This document shows positions 43,850 to 53,657 of a stretch of 64,000 bases of DNA, in pieces. Within the stretch, counting starts at the first letter, position 1; every line of letters begins with the position of its first letter. This stretch comes from an uncultured Agathobacter sp. (GTDB lineage Bacteria > Bacillota > Clostridia > Lachnospirales > Lachnospiraceae). The notes beneath the pieces were generated by a model that was given only the letters and a program-made list of their open reading frames with translations, was not told the DNA's origin and ran no database searches. The stretch covers positions 1-64,000 of the forward strand of contig CAKRDT010000006.1 of assembly GCA_934316545.1 (NCBI GenBank), written 5' to 3'. Position numbers and translations under genes: made by a program.

Positions 43850-45410
43850 ATGATACCACAAAAACAACTCTCTTTAGTAGATTTTTTTGAAGATTGTAAA
43901 AATATTTTCGCATCTGATAAACTCTATTTCTAACACTGCTTAAAAATCACATTTGCCTTGATGAAATTATTCCGGTTTCTTTTTATAACCACTACTATGC
44001 AGCTACTAGCAGAAACCGTAAATATCCACTGACTGCTATGCGCTGGGCTTTAATGATCCAGTATAAAGTCAATTTTACAATAGTTGCACATATCGGTAGA
44101 GCCTTTCTCCGTCTGACCGCAAAGAAAGACCAATATGATGTGCTGTCTCTACTGCCAAAAGAATTAATCCTTATCCGAAATGACCGCTAATATCCAAGGC
44201 TTCAAACTGCTCATTTCCGGGAACTACGATATTTTATATATCAGGCTGCATAAACATCTATATCATCATAACTTTTGGAAGGCAGATACGCAATCTATCT
44301 TTTTGTCATACCATAAAAAGCAAAAAAGTTCCGATTTCATTTGGTTATGGCAACAATAGCATGACCAATACTTTATCCTAGAGTAGGTCAAGCATATCTT
44401 GATTGCTAACTAAATGACATTGCTTCAGGTATTGAAGCATATGTCACTGAAAACAATCCAAATAAGCTAACCACATTATTAAACAGCTTAAAGCTTATGT
44501 AAAAGCCAATACCGTTAATTCCTCTTATGTCCCTTACAAAGCTGCTTATTCTTCAATACATTTATCTGCAAAGGCTAACCATAAAGTCAAACGACAGTAC
44601 ATTAATAGGTATTTCTGCTATGCTTATAAATTCGGCATTTTAACCAATGATCTTGTTATTGTCCGCTCAATTGATTTTTATAATAAGGACTATCTCGATT
44701 CTCATCCGGATATTCCCATTGAAAAAAGCAAAATCTCCTGATGAAGATAAAACTCTCTTGCTAGCCTTAAGCGATTTCAAACTCAGACATCCCGATATAA
44801 CACCTGATATTTTTCTTGGTGATACCTCTTTTGACACCATTGAAATCTGCAAATCCTTATTTGAGGATTCTAATTTCAAAAAAATTCTATTCCTTTAAAA
44901 GTAAAGCTTTCAATGAATAATGCGGATTACACCTTTAATGAGAATGGTATACCCTGCTATCCACATGACTCTTCGCTTCCAATGAAATAGGAAGGCAGCA
45001 AATCCCACTTAAAAAGCAAGCTTTCTACAATGAAATTTGTCTGTCCAAGGATGAAATGGAAGTACAACCGTGAAGACAAATCAAAGCGCCATGTCTGTCA
45101 TTGCGAGCCCCCCTGCACCTCATCTACATGCGGAAGAATGATTTATGTTTATCCCGAAAAAATCTCAGAGCCTATCCCGGTGTGGAACTTGGTCTAAAGA
45201 GTGGGATGATACTTACAAAATCAGAATAAATGTTGAAAAATCCATAAATCTCATCAAGGACAGATTCTGTGTAGCAAACCGTAAAACTGCAAACAAAAAA
45301 CTTTACACGCTGATTTGCTTCTCGCCGGTATATCTCAATTATTAACTGTAGTAGCTGATAAAATGAATCAGAGACAATACATCAGAAACTTAAAATCTTT
45401 CATAGCCTAG
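43850..45410 (+). pseudogene. Decayed IS1182-family transposase
   Basis: The start MIPQKQLSLVDFFEDCKNIFA follows GAAAGGAG. Later pieces read KAKSPDEDKTLLLALSDFK, DIFLGDTSFDTIEICKSL, NNADYTFNENGIPCYPHDSS, STCGRMIYVYPEK and EKSINLIKDRFCVANRKT, in the order and spacing of a full IS1182-type transposase (about 520 codons). At least six stops or frameshifts break it. The DDE core Asp in DIFLGD is still readable. Confidence 0.85.
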
Positions 45411-45524
45411 GACTTACCAACTCAATATATGAATATTCTTGTGCTCGAAATCGCAAATCCGTAAATTTGGTAATCGGGGTTCCTGTACCTAGAAATCACC
45501 TTTTTGTGCATGATTACATTTTCT

Positions 45525-45601
45525 ATTTCTATAGGAGTATTTGTCACGCCCTTGCCGCATCTGCGGTTCGTAGCAGCCTTTACAACTATTCCTATAGAAA
45601 T
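45525..45601. repeat. 12-bp inverted repeat
   Basis: ATTTCTATAGGA (45525-45536) and TCCTATAGAAAT (45590-45601) flank a 53-base spacer, downstream of the IS1182 relic. It may be an old element end. A further hairpin GAATTCGTG/CACGAATTC lies at 45769-45791. Confidence 0.6.
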
Positions 45602-45919
45602 TATGATTTAGTATGCACAAAAGTTAATCAAAAAAGTGATTTCCGCATCCGGAATCACGATTTCATTACACAAGAATATTCAGTGGTGGAAACTCATCCG
45701 GAAAATTCAATATAGCCAAAGTCTTAATAAAGTGCGCATTAACCTTAAAGTTATCCACTTTTTATCATCGAATTCGTGCTTATCACGAATTCTTCCTTGT
45801 TTTTTATCAGAATTGCAAACGAGCTTAGTGAGTTTCGCAATTACCTATAGCCGTTACACAAAATATAACAAACCGTTCTATAATTTGCAAGCAAAAATGT
45901 TGTATTTCTGCGGTTTTTA

Positions 45920-46085
45920 CGTAACAGTTCAGCCATGGCTTAAAAAACGAAGACATCATGCTTGCATGAATGGATTCGTTTGATAAGCCATGAGGTGAGC
46001 GCCGGATTATGAGCAAAGTTAACTGCGAAGCAGTGGGAAAACGCCGTCAGGCGTCTTTGCGAATGGCGCGGGCTGAACTGTTACG
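45920..46085. repeat. MITE-like element with 15-bp inverted repeat
   Basis: CGTAACAGTTCAGCC (45920-45934) and its exact inverse GGCTGAACTGTTACG (46071-46085) bracket 136 bases rich in small hairpins (for example AACGCCGTCAGGCGTCTT). It has replaced the end of the gene to its right, whose frame reads into it. Confidence 0.6.
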
Positions 46086-46149
46086 TTTTTACAGCTTTTT
46101 AGTGGTACGCAACCAGGTTTGTGTAACGCGAATGAGAAGTTGACATTAA

Positions 46150-46735
46150 TATAACAGTTATTTATTATTCGATATACTAGCTCAGCAGGTACTCCGTTTT
46201 TATTAAAATATATTTCTTTCTGTACTCCCCCATAATCCTCAAATTCTCTTTCTGTGGACGCATAGTCGTAGACATTGTCTATTATATTATCGTCTTTATC
46301 TATATAAAAGGTCTTAATTTGATCCCCTTTATCACTTAACTCGTAAAGTTCCCCACTTATTCCCTTGGTTGTTACTACTATATCTCTGTTTATATCTGTA
46401 AATAAGTCCTTTGTTATTCTATTATTCAAATCGTAGAATAACAACTTTGTAGCATAACCCTGTTAATTCATAAAGGATCTACATTCTTTTTCCAAATAGG
46501 CAATAGATATACATTTTCCATTTTCATCAAATCGTTTCGCTATAGCATATTGTCCAAGACTCTGAATTTGCGGTTCATTATGAGCATTATAATACTTCTC
46601 TAGCACATAATTATTTTGTGTGGTTTACACCATTATTGCATAACTTAGTTTTGGGTTGAATACGATTCTTCTAGAATCATCCTCATATTCAACACCGGGA
46701 TTCCCATCTATTTCTTTTATCTTTTTAAAAATAAT
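46150..46735 (-). pseudogene. Relic of a repeat protein (KxYD/YYDxDG-type)
   Basis: Minus-strand frames contain degenerate tandem motifs: YYNAHNEPQIQSLGQYAIAKR, split, then FDENGKCISIAYL, FYDLNNRITKDL, TFYIDKDDNIID and EIYFNKNGVPAELVY. These resemble tail repeats of surface-glycan proteins in Clostridia. Stops at about 46466 and 46628 and the absence of a start show it is dead. The end runs into the MITE-like element, adding a nonsense tail. Confidence 0.6.
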
Positions 46736-46867
46736 TTATTGAATTTTCATCTCAGTATAGTTCCGAAAAGTACATAACGTATAATGACAGAGCCACAAAT
46801 GTAAGCCATAATAGAAGAACTAACCAAAACAGTTTTTCCTTTTAAAAAAACACAATCACACTGACCT

Positions 46868-47476
46868 TTAAAATTGTCTAAACGTATCTTCTATTCCAAG
46901 CCACTTCTGATCTTTATCAGAAAGAATAAGTGCTACACCATCTACGAAATACCCCTCAGCTGATGCGGTTCCTTTATACGTCCCTGTAAGCTTCGGCCAC
47001 TCAATTCCAATCTCCGGATCATTCCAAGCAAGTCCACCTTCATCATTGGCATGATAAAAGTCATCACACTTGTAACAAAATTCTGCGGTTTCAGTTAACA
47101 CAAGGAATCCGTGTGCAAATCCTTTCGGAATTAAAAACTGTTTTTTGTTCTCTTCAGTAAGCTCAATTCCGTACCATTTACCATAAGTCTTACTTCCATA
47201 TCTCAGATCAACAGCAACATCAAATACAGATCCTTTAATTACTCTTACGAGTTTCGTCTGTGGAAAGTTCTTCTGAAAATGTAAACCACGAAGAACTCCT
47301 TTTACACTCATGGATTGGTTGTCCTGAACAAAATCAATATTTATTCCAACTTCTTCCATATCTCGCTGGCTATATGTTTCTATGAAGTATCCACGGTTAT
47401 CTCCGTGAACTGCCGGAGTAATCACACAAAGTCCTTCAATTCCCGCTACATCCTTTTCAACAGTAATTTGTCCCAT
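46868..47476 (-). CDS. rfbC: dTDP-4-dehydrorhamnose 3,5-epimerase
   Basis: A 202-residue cupin enzyme: VHGDNRGYFIETYSQ, FVQDNQSMSVKGVLRGLHFQ with the catalytic His, VFDVAVDLRYGSKTYGKWYG and FLIPKGFAHGFLVL. It epimerises C3 and C5 of dTDP-4-keto-6-deoxyglucose. It lies at the end of the long operon, after the acetyltransferase relic. The rhamnose-forming reductase RfbD is not in the window, so the keto-sugar may instead be aminated by the aminotransferase in the same operon. Confidence 0.92.
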   Translation of the reverse strand: MGQITVEKDVAGIEGLCVITPAVHGDNRGYFIETYSQRDMEEVGINIDFVQDNQSMSVKGVLRGLHFQKNFPQTKLVRVIKGSVFDVAVDLRYGSKTYGKWYGIELTEENKKQFLIPKGFAHGFLVLTETAEFCYKCDDFYHANDEGGLAWNDPEIGIEWPKLTGTYKGTASAEGYFVDGVALILSDKDQKWLGIEDTFRQF

Positions 47477-47477
47477 A

Positions 47478-48025
47478 TTAGTCCTCTTTCACAATCGCAA
47501 ACCTAACGATATCCACACACTTTCCGTCTTCGTCTAGTGCCTCATCCTTTAATATCGATTCACTCTTAAAATCTGCTCTTTTTAGCAGTTCTGCTTCATC
47601 AATAAACTTATAAAAAACGTAAGAATTTATCTTATGCATTCCAAGTTCATTAAAAGCTTTAATAATAAGCATCTTTACTGCAATACTCGGACTTTCGGTA
47701 CTCCATTCTTCATCATCGCTAGTAAAAATACATAATTCACATCTATGATTATTTCGATCAATATCTTTCAGATAACAGGTCGCAATTGGATATGATGCTA
47801 CTCCTTGCGATTCTTCAATTCTTTCTACTATAAACTGCATATGCTTTCCAGTCTCAATATATTCTCCAAAAACTTCCGATTAGATTCTTCTGTAACAACA
47901 GTTTTTGTAAAACAATGGTTTGATACATTTGGCGCATTACGCCACTTGATTATTAATTTTCCGTCCTCTTTTGTGATTGATCTTAAATAGATTCTCACAG
48001 CATCCTCTTCATCATCTATTCCCAT
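47478..48025 (-). pseudogene. GNAT N-acetyltransferase with a frameshift
   Basis: The ATG at 48025 lies inside the end of rfbB (14-base overlap) and reads MGIDDEEDAVRIYLRSITK, then NHCFTKTVVTEESNRKFLEN. Near 47868 the frame is lost; a one-base change restores IETGKHMQFIVERIEESQG and the rest of a GNAT fold (VASYPIATCYLKDIDRN, ELGMHKINSYVF) to 47478. The intact protein would have about 180 residues. By position it probably acetylated the 4-amino group of a dTDP-amino-dideoxy sugar made by the neighbouring aminotransferase. Confidence 0.75.
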
Positions 48026-49049
48026 ACATCTTTTCGTAGTAGTTCTGGTATTCTCCGGAAATGATGGTCTCCCACCATTCTCTATTGGCAAGATACCACT
48101 GTATTGTTTTCTTGATGCCATCTGCAAACATGGTTTCCGGAAACCATCCCAGTTCTTTGCGAATCTTAGCTGAATCGATTGCATATCTCATGTCATGACC
48201 CTTACGGTCTGTTACATAAGTAATAAGTCTCTTGGCATCTTTGGTCTGTCCAAGACGATCTAACTCTTCGCAGATAAGATTTACGATGTCAATGTTCTTC
48301 ATCTCGTTATGTCCGCCTACGTTGTAGACTTCTCCCAATCTTCCCTTATGGATGATCAGGTCGATAGCCTTACAATGATCTTCTACGTAGAGCCAGTCAC
48401 GTACATTTAATCCTTCTCCATAAACCGGAAGTGGTTTAGCATTTAAGCAGTTGACAATCATCAGCGGGATAAGCTTCTCTGGGAAGTGATATGGTCCATA
48501 GTTATTGGAACAACGGCTGATGGTCACAGGAAGTCCATAGGTTCTGTGATATGCCAATACCAGAAGGTCTGCTCCTGCTTTTGATGAACTGTATGGACTA
48601 CTAGTATGAATCGGTGTCTCTTCAGTAAAGAACAAATCCGGTCTGTCAAGTGGCAAATCCCCGTATACTTCATCAGTAGATACCTGGTGATATCTCTTGA
48701 TTCCATATTCACGGCAGGCATCCATCAAAACTGCGGTGCCTTTGATGTTGGTATCCAAGAATACTTCTGGGTTTTCAATGGAACGATCTACATGAGACTC
48801 CGCAGCAAAATTGACCACAATGTCCGGCCGTTCTTCTTCAAAAAGCTTATAAACAGCTTCTCTATCTGTGATGCTATCCTTTACGAAGCAGAAGTTTGGA
48901 TTGTCCATCACTGGTATCAGTGTAGATAGGTTTCCTGCATAAGTCAGACAATCCAAACACACGATACGATATTTAGGATACCTGCTTAACATATGAAAGA
49001 TAAAGTTGCTTCCAATAAACCCGGCTCCACCGGTAACAATAATTGTCAT
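48012..49049 (-). CDS. rfbB: dTDP-glucose 4,6-dehydratase
   Basis: A 345-residue extended short-chain dehydratase: Rossmann VTGGAGFIGSNFIFHML, NFAAESHVDRSIENP, VSTDEVYGDLP with the catalytic Thr-Asp-Glu, and YSSSKAGADLL (Tyr-x3-Lys). RCSNNYGPYHFPEKLIPL and NVRDWLYVEDHCKAI are standard RfbB markers. It converts dTDP-glucose to dTDP-4-keto-6-deoxyglucose, the branch point for rhamnose and amino-dideoxy sugars. It follows rfbA by 17 bases, with GGAGG in the gap. Confidence 0.96.
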   Translation of the reverse strand: MTIIVTGGAGFIGSNFIFHMLSRYPKYRIVCLDCLTYAGNLSTLIPVMDNPNFCFVKDSITDREAVYKLFEEERPDIVVNFAAESHVDRSIENPEVFLDTNIKGTAVLMDACREYGIKRYHQVSTDEVYGDLPLDRPDLFFTEETPIHTSSPYSSSKAGADLLVLAYHRTYGLPVTISRCSNNYGPYHFPEKLIPLMIVNCLNAKPLPVYGEGLNVRDWLYVEDHCKAIDLIIHKGRLGEVYNVGGHNEMKNIDIVNLICEELDRLGQTKDAKRLITYVTDRKGHDMRYAIDSAKIRKELGWFPETMFADGIKKTIQWYLANREWWETIISGEYQNYYEKMYGNR

Positions 49050-49066
49050 ATGCGTGTTCCTCCGTC

Positions 49067-49957
49067 TTATTTATAAATAATCTTTCCTTCTGCCACTGTT
49101 TTAAGATATTCCCCATAAGGTGATTTTCCATATTTCTGTGCAGAGTCAAGTATTTTTTCTTTATCAATCCACTTGTTAATATATGCAATTTCTTCTGGTA
49201 CAGAAATCATTATTCCCTGCAATCGCTCCACTGTTTGAACAAAATCAGAAGCTTTAAGTAAGCTATCCATTGTACCGGTATCTAACCAAGCAAAGCCTCG
49301 ACCAAGTAACTGCACATCTAGTAAGTCCCTATCCAAATATATCTCATTCAATGAAGTAATTTCTAATTCACCTCTAACCGATGGGACGACCGACTCAGCA
49401 TAATCACTCACTCCCGAAGGATAAAAGTATAATCCGGTTACCGCATAATTGCTCTTTGGTTTTTTCGGTTTTTCCTCTAATGTAATAGCTTTTCCATTCT
49501 CATCAAATTCGACAATTCCAAAACGCTCTGGATCATTCACATAACATCCAAATACCGTTGCCCGCTTATTATCCTCAGCATTTTTAGTCGCTGCTCGCAA
49601 AATTCTTCCAAATTCATTTCCGTAGAATATATTATCCCCTAATACCATAGCACATGCATCTTTACCTATAAATTCTTTACCTATAATGAATGCTTGAGCC
49701 AATCCATCCGGACTAGGCTGAATCGCATAATGTAGATTTATACCAAACTGACTTCCATTTCCTAGCAAATGTTCAAACCGTGGTGTATCTTCAGGAGTTG
49801 AAATGATTAATATATCTTTGATTCCTGAGAGCATTAGAGTCGATAATGGGTAGTAGATCATTGGTTTATCATAAATTGGCAGTAATTGTTTAGACGTAAC
49901 CATCGTTAAAGGATACAGCCTAGTCCCTGCCCCTCCTGCTAATATAATACCTTTCAT
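49067..49957 (-). CDS. rfbA: Glucose-1-phosphate thymidylyltransferase
   Basis: A 296-residue nucleotidyltransferase: [13 protein letters not shown] (nucleotide-binding loop), [31 protein letters not shown] (metal Asp) and [13 protein letters not shown]. It makes dTDP-glucose from dTTP and glucose-1-phosphate. CTAGGAGG precedes the ATG, and a hairpin sits just before that site. A truncated second copy (52255-52558) is a relic. Confidence 0.96.
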   Translation of the reverse strand: MKGIILAGGAGTRLYPLTMVTSKQLLPIYDKPMIYYPLSTLMLSGIKDILIISTPEDTPRFEHLLGNGSQFGINLHYAIQPSPDGLAQAFIIGKEFIGKDACAMVLGDNIFYGNEFGRILRAATKNAEDNKRATVFGCYVNDPERFGIVEFDENGKAITLEEKPKKPKSNYAVTGLYFYPSGVSDYAESVVPSVRGELEITSLNEIYLDRDLLDVQLLGRGFAWLDTGTMDSLLKASDFVQTVERLQGIMISVPEEIAYINKWIDKEKILDSAQKYGKSPYGEYLKTVAEGKIIYK

Positions 49958-49965
49958 TCCAAACC

Positions 49966-49999
49966 TCCTAGATAGGGATAGGAGTTATCCTCTATCCCT
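49966..49999. other. Hairpin before rfbA
   Basis: ATAGGGATA and GGA pair with TCC and TATCCCTAT around a GTTA loop, in the short gap between the aminotransferase and rfbA, directly before the ribosome binding site. It could be a processing or attenuation site; there is no T-run. Confidence 0.5.
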
Positions 50000-50009
50000 A
50001 TAATTAGTA

Positions 50010-51140
50010 TCAGCAATAAAGTTCGCCAAACTCTTTAATCTTACCAACAATTAATTCCAAATCGTCCTGTGTAAGACTCTGATGAATTGGTAGACAGAGT
50101 GTATTATCTGTTGCATAATCAGCACCAGGGAATTCTCCGGTAACATGATATCCTTTGACTCTGTGTAATGGGAAGTATCTATAAGTAGTGTAGATGCCGG
50201 CCTCACGAAGAAACTTTGCAAGCTGATCACGCTTTCCGTTAGGAAGCTGAATGTGATAGAAATAGTAGGATGTCACCCATCCTTCAGGCATAGGGTCAGG
50301 TGTTACAACCCATTCTACATCTTTAAGATTCTCATCATAAAACTTATGAACAGTTGCTCTCTTCTCCATATACATAGGAAGCTTCTTATACTGTTCTAGA
50401 GCCATAGCCGCTGTTACATCATTCATAATTGCTCTATGGCCATAGCACGAAATATCAAATTCCCACCATTTCTGTGCAACTGCATTTTCATATCCGCTCT
50501 TTGATTCCAAACCAAAGTAAAGATATTTCTCAGCCTTTTCACGAAGTGCTGGGTCATTAAAATGCAAGATAGCACCATCGCCACAAACAAGTATCTTCAT
50601 TGCATCAAATGACCACATACCCATATCCCCAATTGTACCTAGTGCTTTTCCTTTATAACTTGAGCAAACACCTGCTGCACAGTCTTCAATCACCTTAATA
50701 TTATGTGCTTTACAAAGCGCCATGATTTCATCCATTTCACATGGAATACCACCAAAATGAAGCAATAAAAGTGCTTTTGTCCTTGGTGTAATTACTTTTT
50801 CAATATCCTGTCCACGAACATTTAAAGTTCTAGGATCAACATCGCAAAGAACAAGCTTTGCACCTGCCGCACAAACGGCGTTACCAGCACCAACGAAAGA
50901 AATTGTTGGTACAATAACTTCATCTCCAGGTCCAATATCTAACAAGTACATTGAAGAAAATAAGCCTTCACTACAGCAGTTTGTAGATAGAACTCTATTT
51001 GGAGTAGATCCAAGATGTTTTGCATACACCTCTTCAAACTCTTTTACAATTTTTCCTCTACCAATCCAATTAGATTCAAATACTCCTGCGATTCTATCTA
51101 ATTCTTCCTTGCCTAATGTAGGCTGCATTACGTTAATCAT
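50010..51140 (-). CDS. DegT/DnrJ/EryC1 sugar aminotransferase (dTDP-type)
   Basis: A 376-residue PLP aminotransferase of the DegT family: GSTPNRVLSTNCCSEGLFSS, VIEDCAAGVCSSYKGK, GDMGMWSFDAMKILVCGDGA with the PLP lysine in SFDAMK. It would aminate a keto-sugar nucleotide; its place before rfbA-rfbB suggests dTDP-4-keto-6-deoxyglucose as substrate, like VioA/FdtB/WecE-type enzymes. With the broken acetyltransferase it suggests a former dTDP-4-acetamido-4,6-dideoxyhexose pathway. Confidence 0.87.
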   Translation of the reverse strand: MINVMQPTLGKEELDRIAGVFESNWIGRGKIVKEFEEVYAKHLGSTPNRVLSTNCCSEGLFSSMYLLDIGPGDEVIVPTISFVGAGNAVCAAGAKLVLCDVDPRTLNVRGQDIEKVITPRTKALLLLHFGGIPCEMDEIMALCKAHNIKVIEDCAAGVCSSYKGKALGTIGDMGMWSFDAMKILVCGDGAILHFNDPALREKAEKYLYFGLESKSGYENAVAQKWWEFDISCYGHRAIMNDVTAAMALEQYKKLPMYMEKRATVHKFYDENLKDVEWVVTPDPMPEGWVTSYYFYHIQLPNGKRDQLAKFLREAGIYTTYRYFPLHRVKGYHVTGEFPGADYATDNTLCLPIHQSLTQDDLELIVGKIKEFGELYC

Positions 51141-51285
51141 TTTTCACTTTCCTTCCATCTAACTTCATAATATTAATTAATAATTCTCTGTGCGTCTCAC
51201 ATTGAACATAATTTTTGATAATGTTCCTCTGATTTTTGTGTTGAATAATCTTAACATCAAATTCTTTGAGGTTTTGTTTAAGACT

Positions 51286-52254
51286 TTAATAGAAAAAAGA
51301 AGCTATGCGACTAATCAATACATTTTTATAAGTATATTCCATTGAAGATGATAGCTTTTTAAACTCATTAATAACAAATTGGGGATCTATAATATCTCGG
51401 CTTCTTTTATGGAAATCCATCATTAATTGTTCCTGTTCCAATCCACTCGCTTTCCTAACACATTCTTTATTCTTCACAAAAGGAATGTATTCAATTTCCA
51501 TTTGATCAATTATCTTTACTAATATACCTGAGTTCCAATATTCGTTATTATTGTTAAACAAAAAATTCCCTTGACCATACACAATAGTTGACGAATAGTA
51601 TTCCTCGTAACATCCAATACAATGGATATGTTAGCATATCACAAGATTCACTCCCTTCCTACAAATTTTCGGCAAATCTTATGTAGATTTGGTGAAGGAT
51701 ATCTATATTGCTCTTTTCCAGCATGATACAACACAATGACAAAGTCACATTTTTCTTTCAATAATTACACTTGTTCAAAGGAATTCAATGGATATATGAA
51801 TTAGCTCCAGGTGTGCATTCACCTGCAATTGAAAGCTCATGCGCAGCACACATATGCACCATATCTTTTTCCTTTTATATCAAAACAAATAAGCTTATCC
51901 GCCTCATGAATTGATTTTCCTTCTCCAACATGATTTATTTTCAAATAGTTTAATTGCTCTATTGTTGTATATAACCCATGTTCTTCATGATCTATGATGT
52001 GATTGTTGGTTAGAGTAAACAAATTTTTGTTTATTTTTTATAAAAATTAGTAGTGCTTATATGTCTTTCAAGCACTGTCCCCCATTTAGAGCTTGTCGTT
52101 TTTTTTTATAATAGGACATTCTAGATTGAATAATCTATAATCAACTGATTGCAAAAGTTCGATCAATTCATCGCCCATCAAATATTCACCATTTCCACTT
52201 ATAAATGCTTGTTCGTTTGATCTTGTTAGAACAAAATCAGCACCAATAATTAAT
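51286..52254 (-). pseudogene. capA-like gene, decayed
   Basis: Pieces in order on the minus strand: LIIGADFVLTRSNEQAFISG and YRLFNLECPIIKK (52254-52110), FTLTNNHIIDHEEHGLYTT (52020 on), RYGAYVCAAHELSIAGECTP (about 51850-51800), DFVIVLYHAGKEQYRYPSPN-like text (about 51740-51660), and YGQGNFLFNNNNEYWNSG to the stop at 51286. This is the CapA family (poly-gamma-glutamate/capsule metallophosphatase-like). Stops and frameshifts break every section. The front end is joined to an rfbA fragment. Confidence 0.8.
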
Positions 52255-52558
52255 GACGTAAAGCACCCCTAAACTCTTTACCTATTAAAAAAGCCTGTGT
52301 TAATCCCTCTAGGTAAGGCAGAATCTCATATGACAAATTCAAGCCAAACTGAGTCCCTGTGCCCAAAAGATACTTGAATCTTGATCTATCTTAAGGTGTC
52401 GAAATAATTAAAATTTCTCTTATTCCTGACAACATTAATGTTGATAATGGATAGTAAATCATTGGCTTATCGTAAATTGGGAGCAATTGTTTCAATGTAA
52501 CTATTGTTAATGGATATAATCTTATACCTGTCCCACCTGCCAAAATAATTCCCTTCAT
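52255..52558 (-). pseudogene. rfbA N-terminal fragment, second copy
   Basis: The frame from the ATG at 52558 reads [37 protein letters not shown] and, after a stop at about 52394, RFKYLLGTGTQFGLNLS and GLTQAFLIGKEF, ending where the capA relic starts. It is clearly similar to the intact rfbA but has diverged and is dead. Confidence 0.88.
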
Positions 52559-52589
52559 TGCATAACCTCCACCATACCTTAATAATCTA

Positions 52590-53639
52590 TTACTTATACT
52601 TCAATTCAAAATCGATCGCATCGTACTTAGTTAATTCTCGATCAATTTGATAAATAAGGTGAATTGGTGAAAAATCCCCTTCATAACAATAGTTCACCTC
52701 ACAGTTTTGATTTACAAATTGTGGATCTATATCTTCTATTATTTTAATATATTGAATAGCATGTTGGTCGTAATATTTAGACTTCAAAACCGTTATATTA
52801 TCTGTAATCAACTTCTTATTATAAATAATCGCTTCAATAATTCTAGACGTATATCCTACCGCGCCTTCTTGATTTATGTCAAGTATGCATCTAGCATTCA
52901 CTGACTTATACAACATATCAATATACGGCATGTACTTATCTGAATAAGTTATTCCATCCCGTTGCACCTGTTCTTCCAGAGATACATTTGTAATATAAAA
53001 CTCACATTTCAATCCTGCTTTTTCAAAAATATCATAAGCTTTTACTAATTTTTCCAACCTATCCTTAGCCTTTCCAGCAAAAAAAACATCACATAATGGA
53101 TACTCATTGGCAATAGGTACATTTATTTTAGATTCAATCTCATTAAAAGTGGGAAAACCATATAATTTTCCTTCACCTATATCATAAGTCATTCTTAGGT
53201 CAAATATATTTCTCATATTTTTTTCCGAGTATCCCTCATAATTATATGTAATCTTTACCAAATCTCTATGAATTTTTACCAAACGACAATCTGGATATTT
53301 CTTTTTTAAATACGTCAAATAATCTATAGGCAGGTCATATCTTGCAACAACAAAGCAATATGGCTTAGTCTCTTTTTTTTTCTTAAAATAGATAGGATAC
53401 CATAATTTTTGAAAGGGTAGTCTTATCTTTTTATTGATTTTTTTAGACGTATGAATACAAAATAGGAATCTAACCCATTGTGGCATAAAATCAGGAATAC
53501 ATTGAACAACATGAACACCTTTCAAATTTTCTACATCTCTTAAACATATCGCGTTGTATTCCCATGGGTCAACCTTCCATCTTTTTCCATAATTTTCATT
53601 AAAATAAATATACTTATATTTCAATTCTTTTCTTGACAT
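52590..53639 (-). CDS. GT-B-like glycosyltransferase
   Basis: A 349-residue protein rich in Lys, Tyr and Ile. The C-terminal half has the pattern [38 protein letters not shown] and [32 protein letters not shown], which resembles the nucleotide-sugar-binding half of GT-B glycosyltransferases. There is no DxD motif or membrane segment. It lies in the strongly AT-rich central part of the capsule operon, immediately after the flippase, so it probably adds a sugar to the repeat unit. The exact family is uncertain. Confidence 0.65.
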   Translation of the reverse strand: MSRKELKYKYIYFNENYGKRWKVDPWEYNAICLRDVENLKGVHVVQCIPDFMPQWVRFLFCIHTSKKINKKIRLPFQKLWYPIYFKKKKETKPYCFVVARYDLPIDYLTYLKKKYPDCRLVKIHRDLVKITYNYEGYSEKNMRNIFDLRMTYDIGEGKLYGFPTFNEIESKINVPIANEYPLCDVFFAGKAKDRLEKLVKAYDIFEKAGLKCEFYITNVSLEEQVQRDGITYSDKYMPYIDMLYKSVNARCILDINQEGAVGYTSRIIEAIIYNKKLITDNITVLKSKYYDQHAIQYIKIIEDIDPQFVNQNCEVNYCYEGDFSPIHLIYQIDRELTKYDAIDFELKYK

Positions 53640-53657
53640 GACTCACTTAATCTCTTT

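Noticed and set aside
46019..46444. A 141-residue intact gene
   Set aside because: Its last 45 codons are translated repeat element, and upstream frames of the same protein contain stops; it is a relic.
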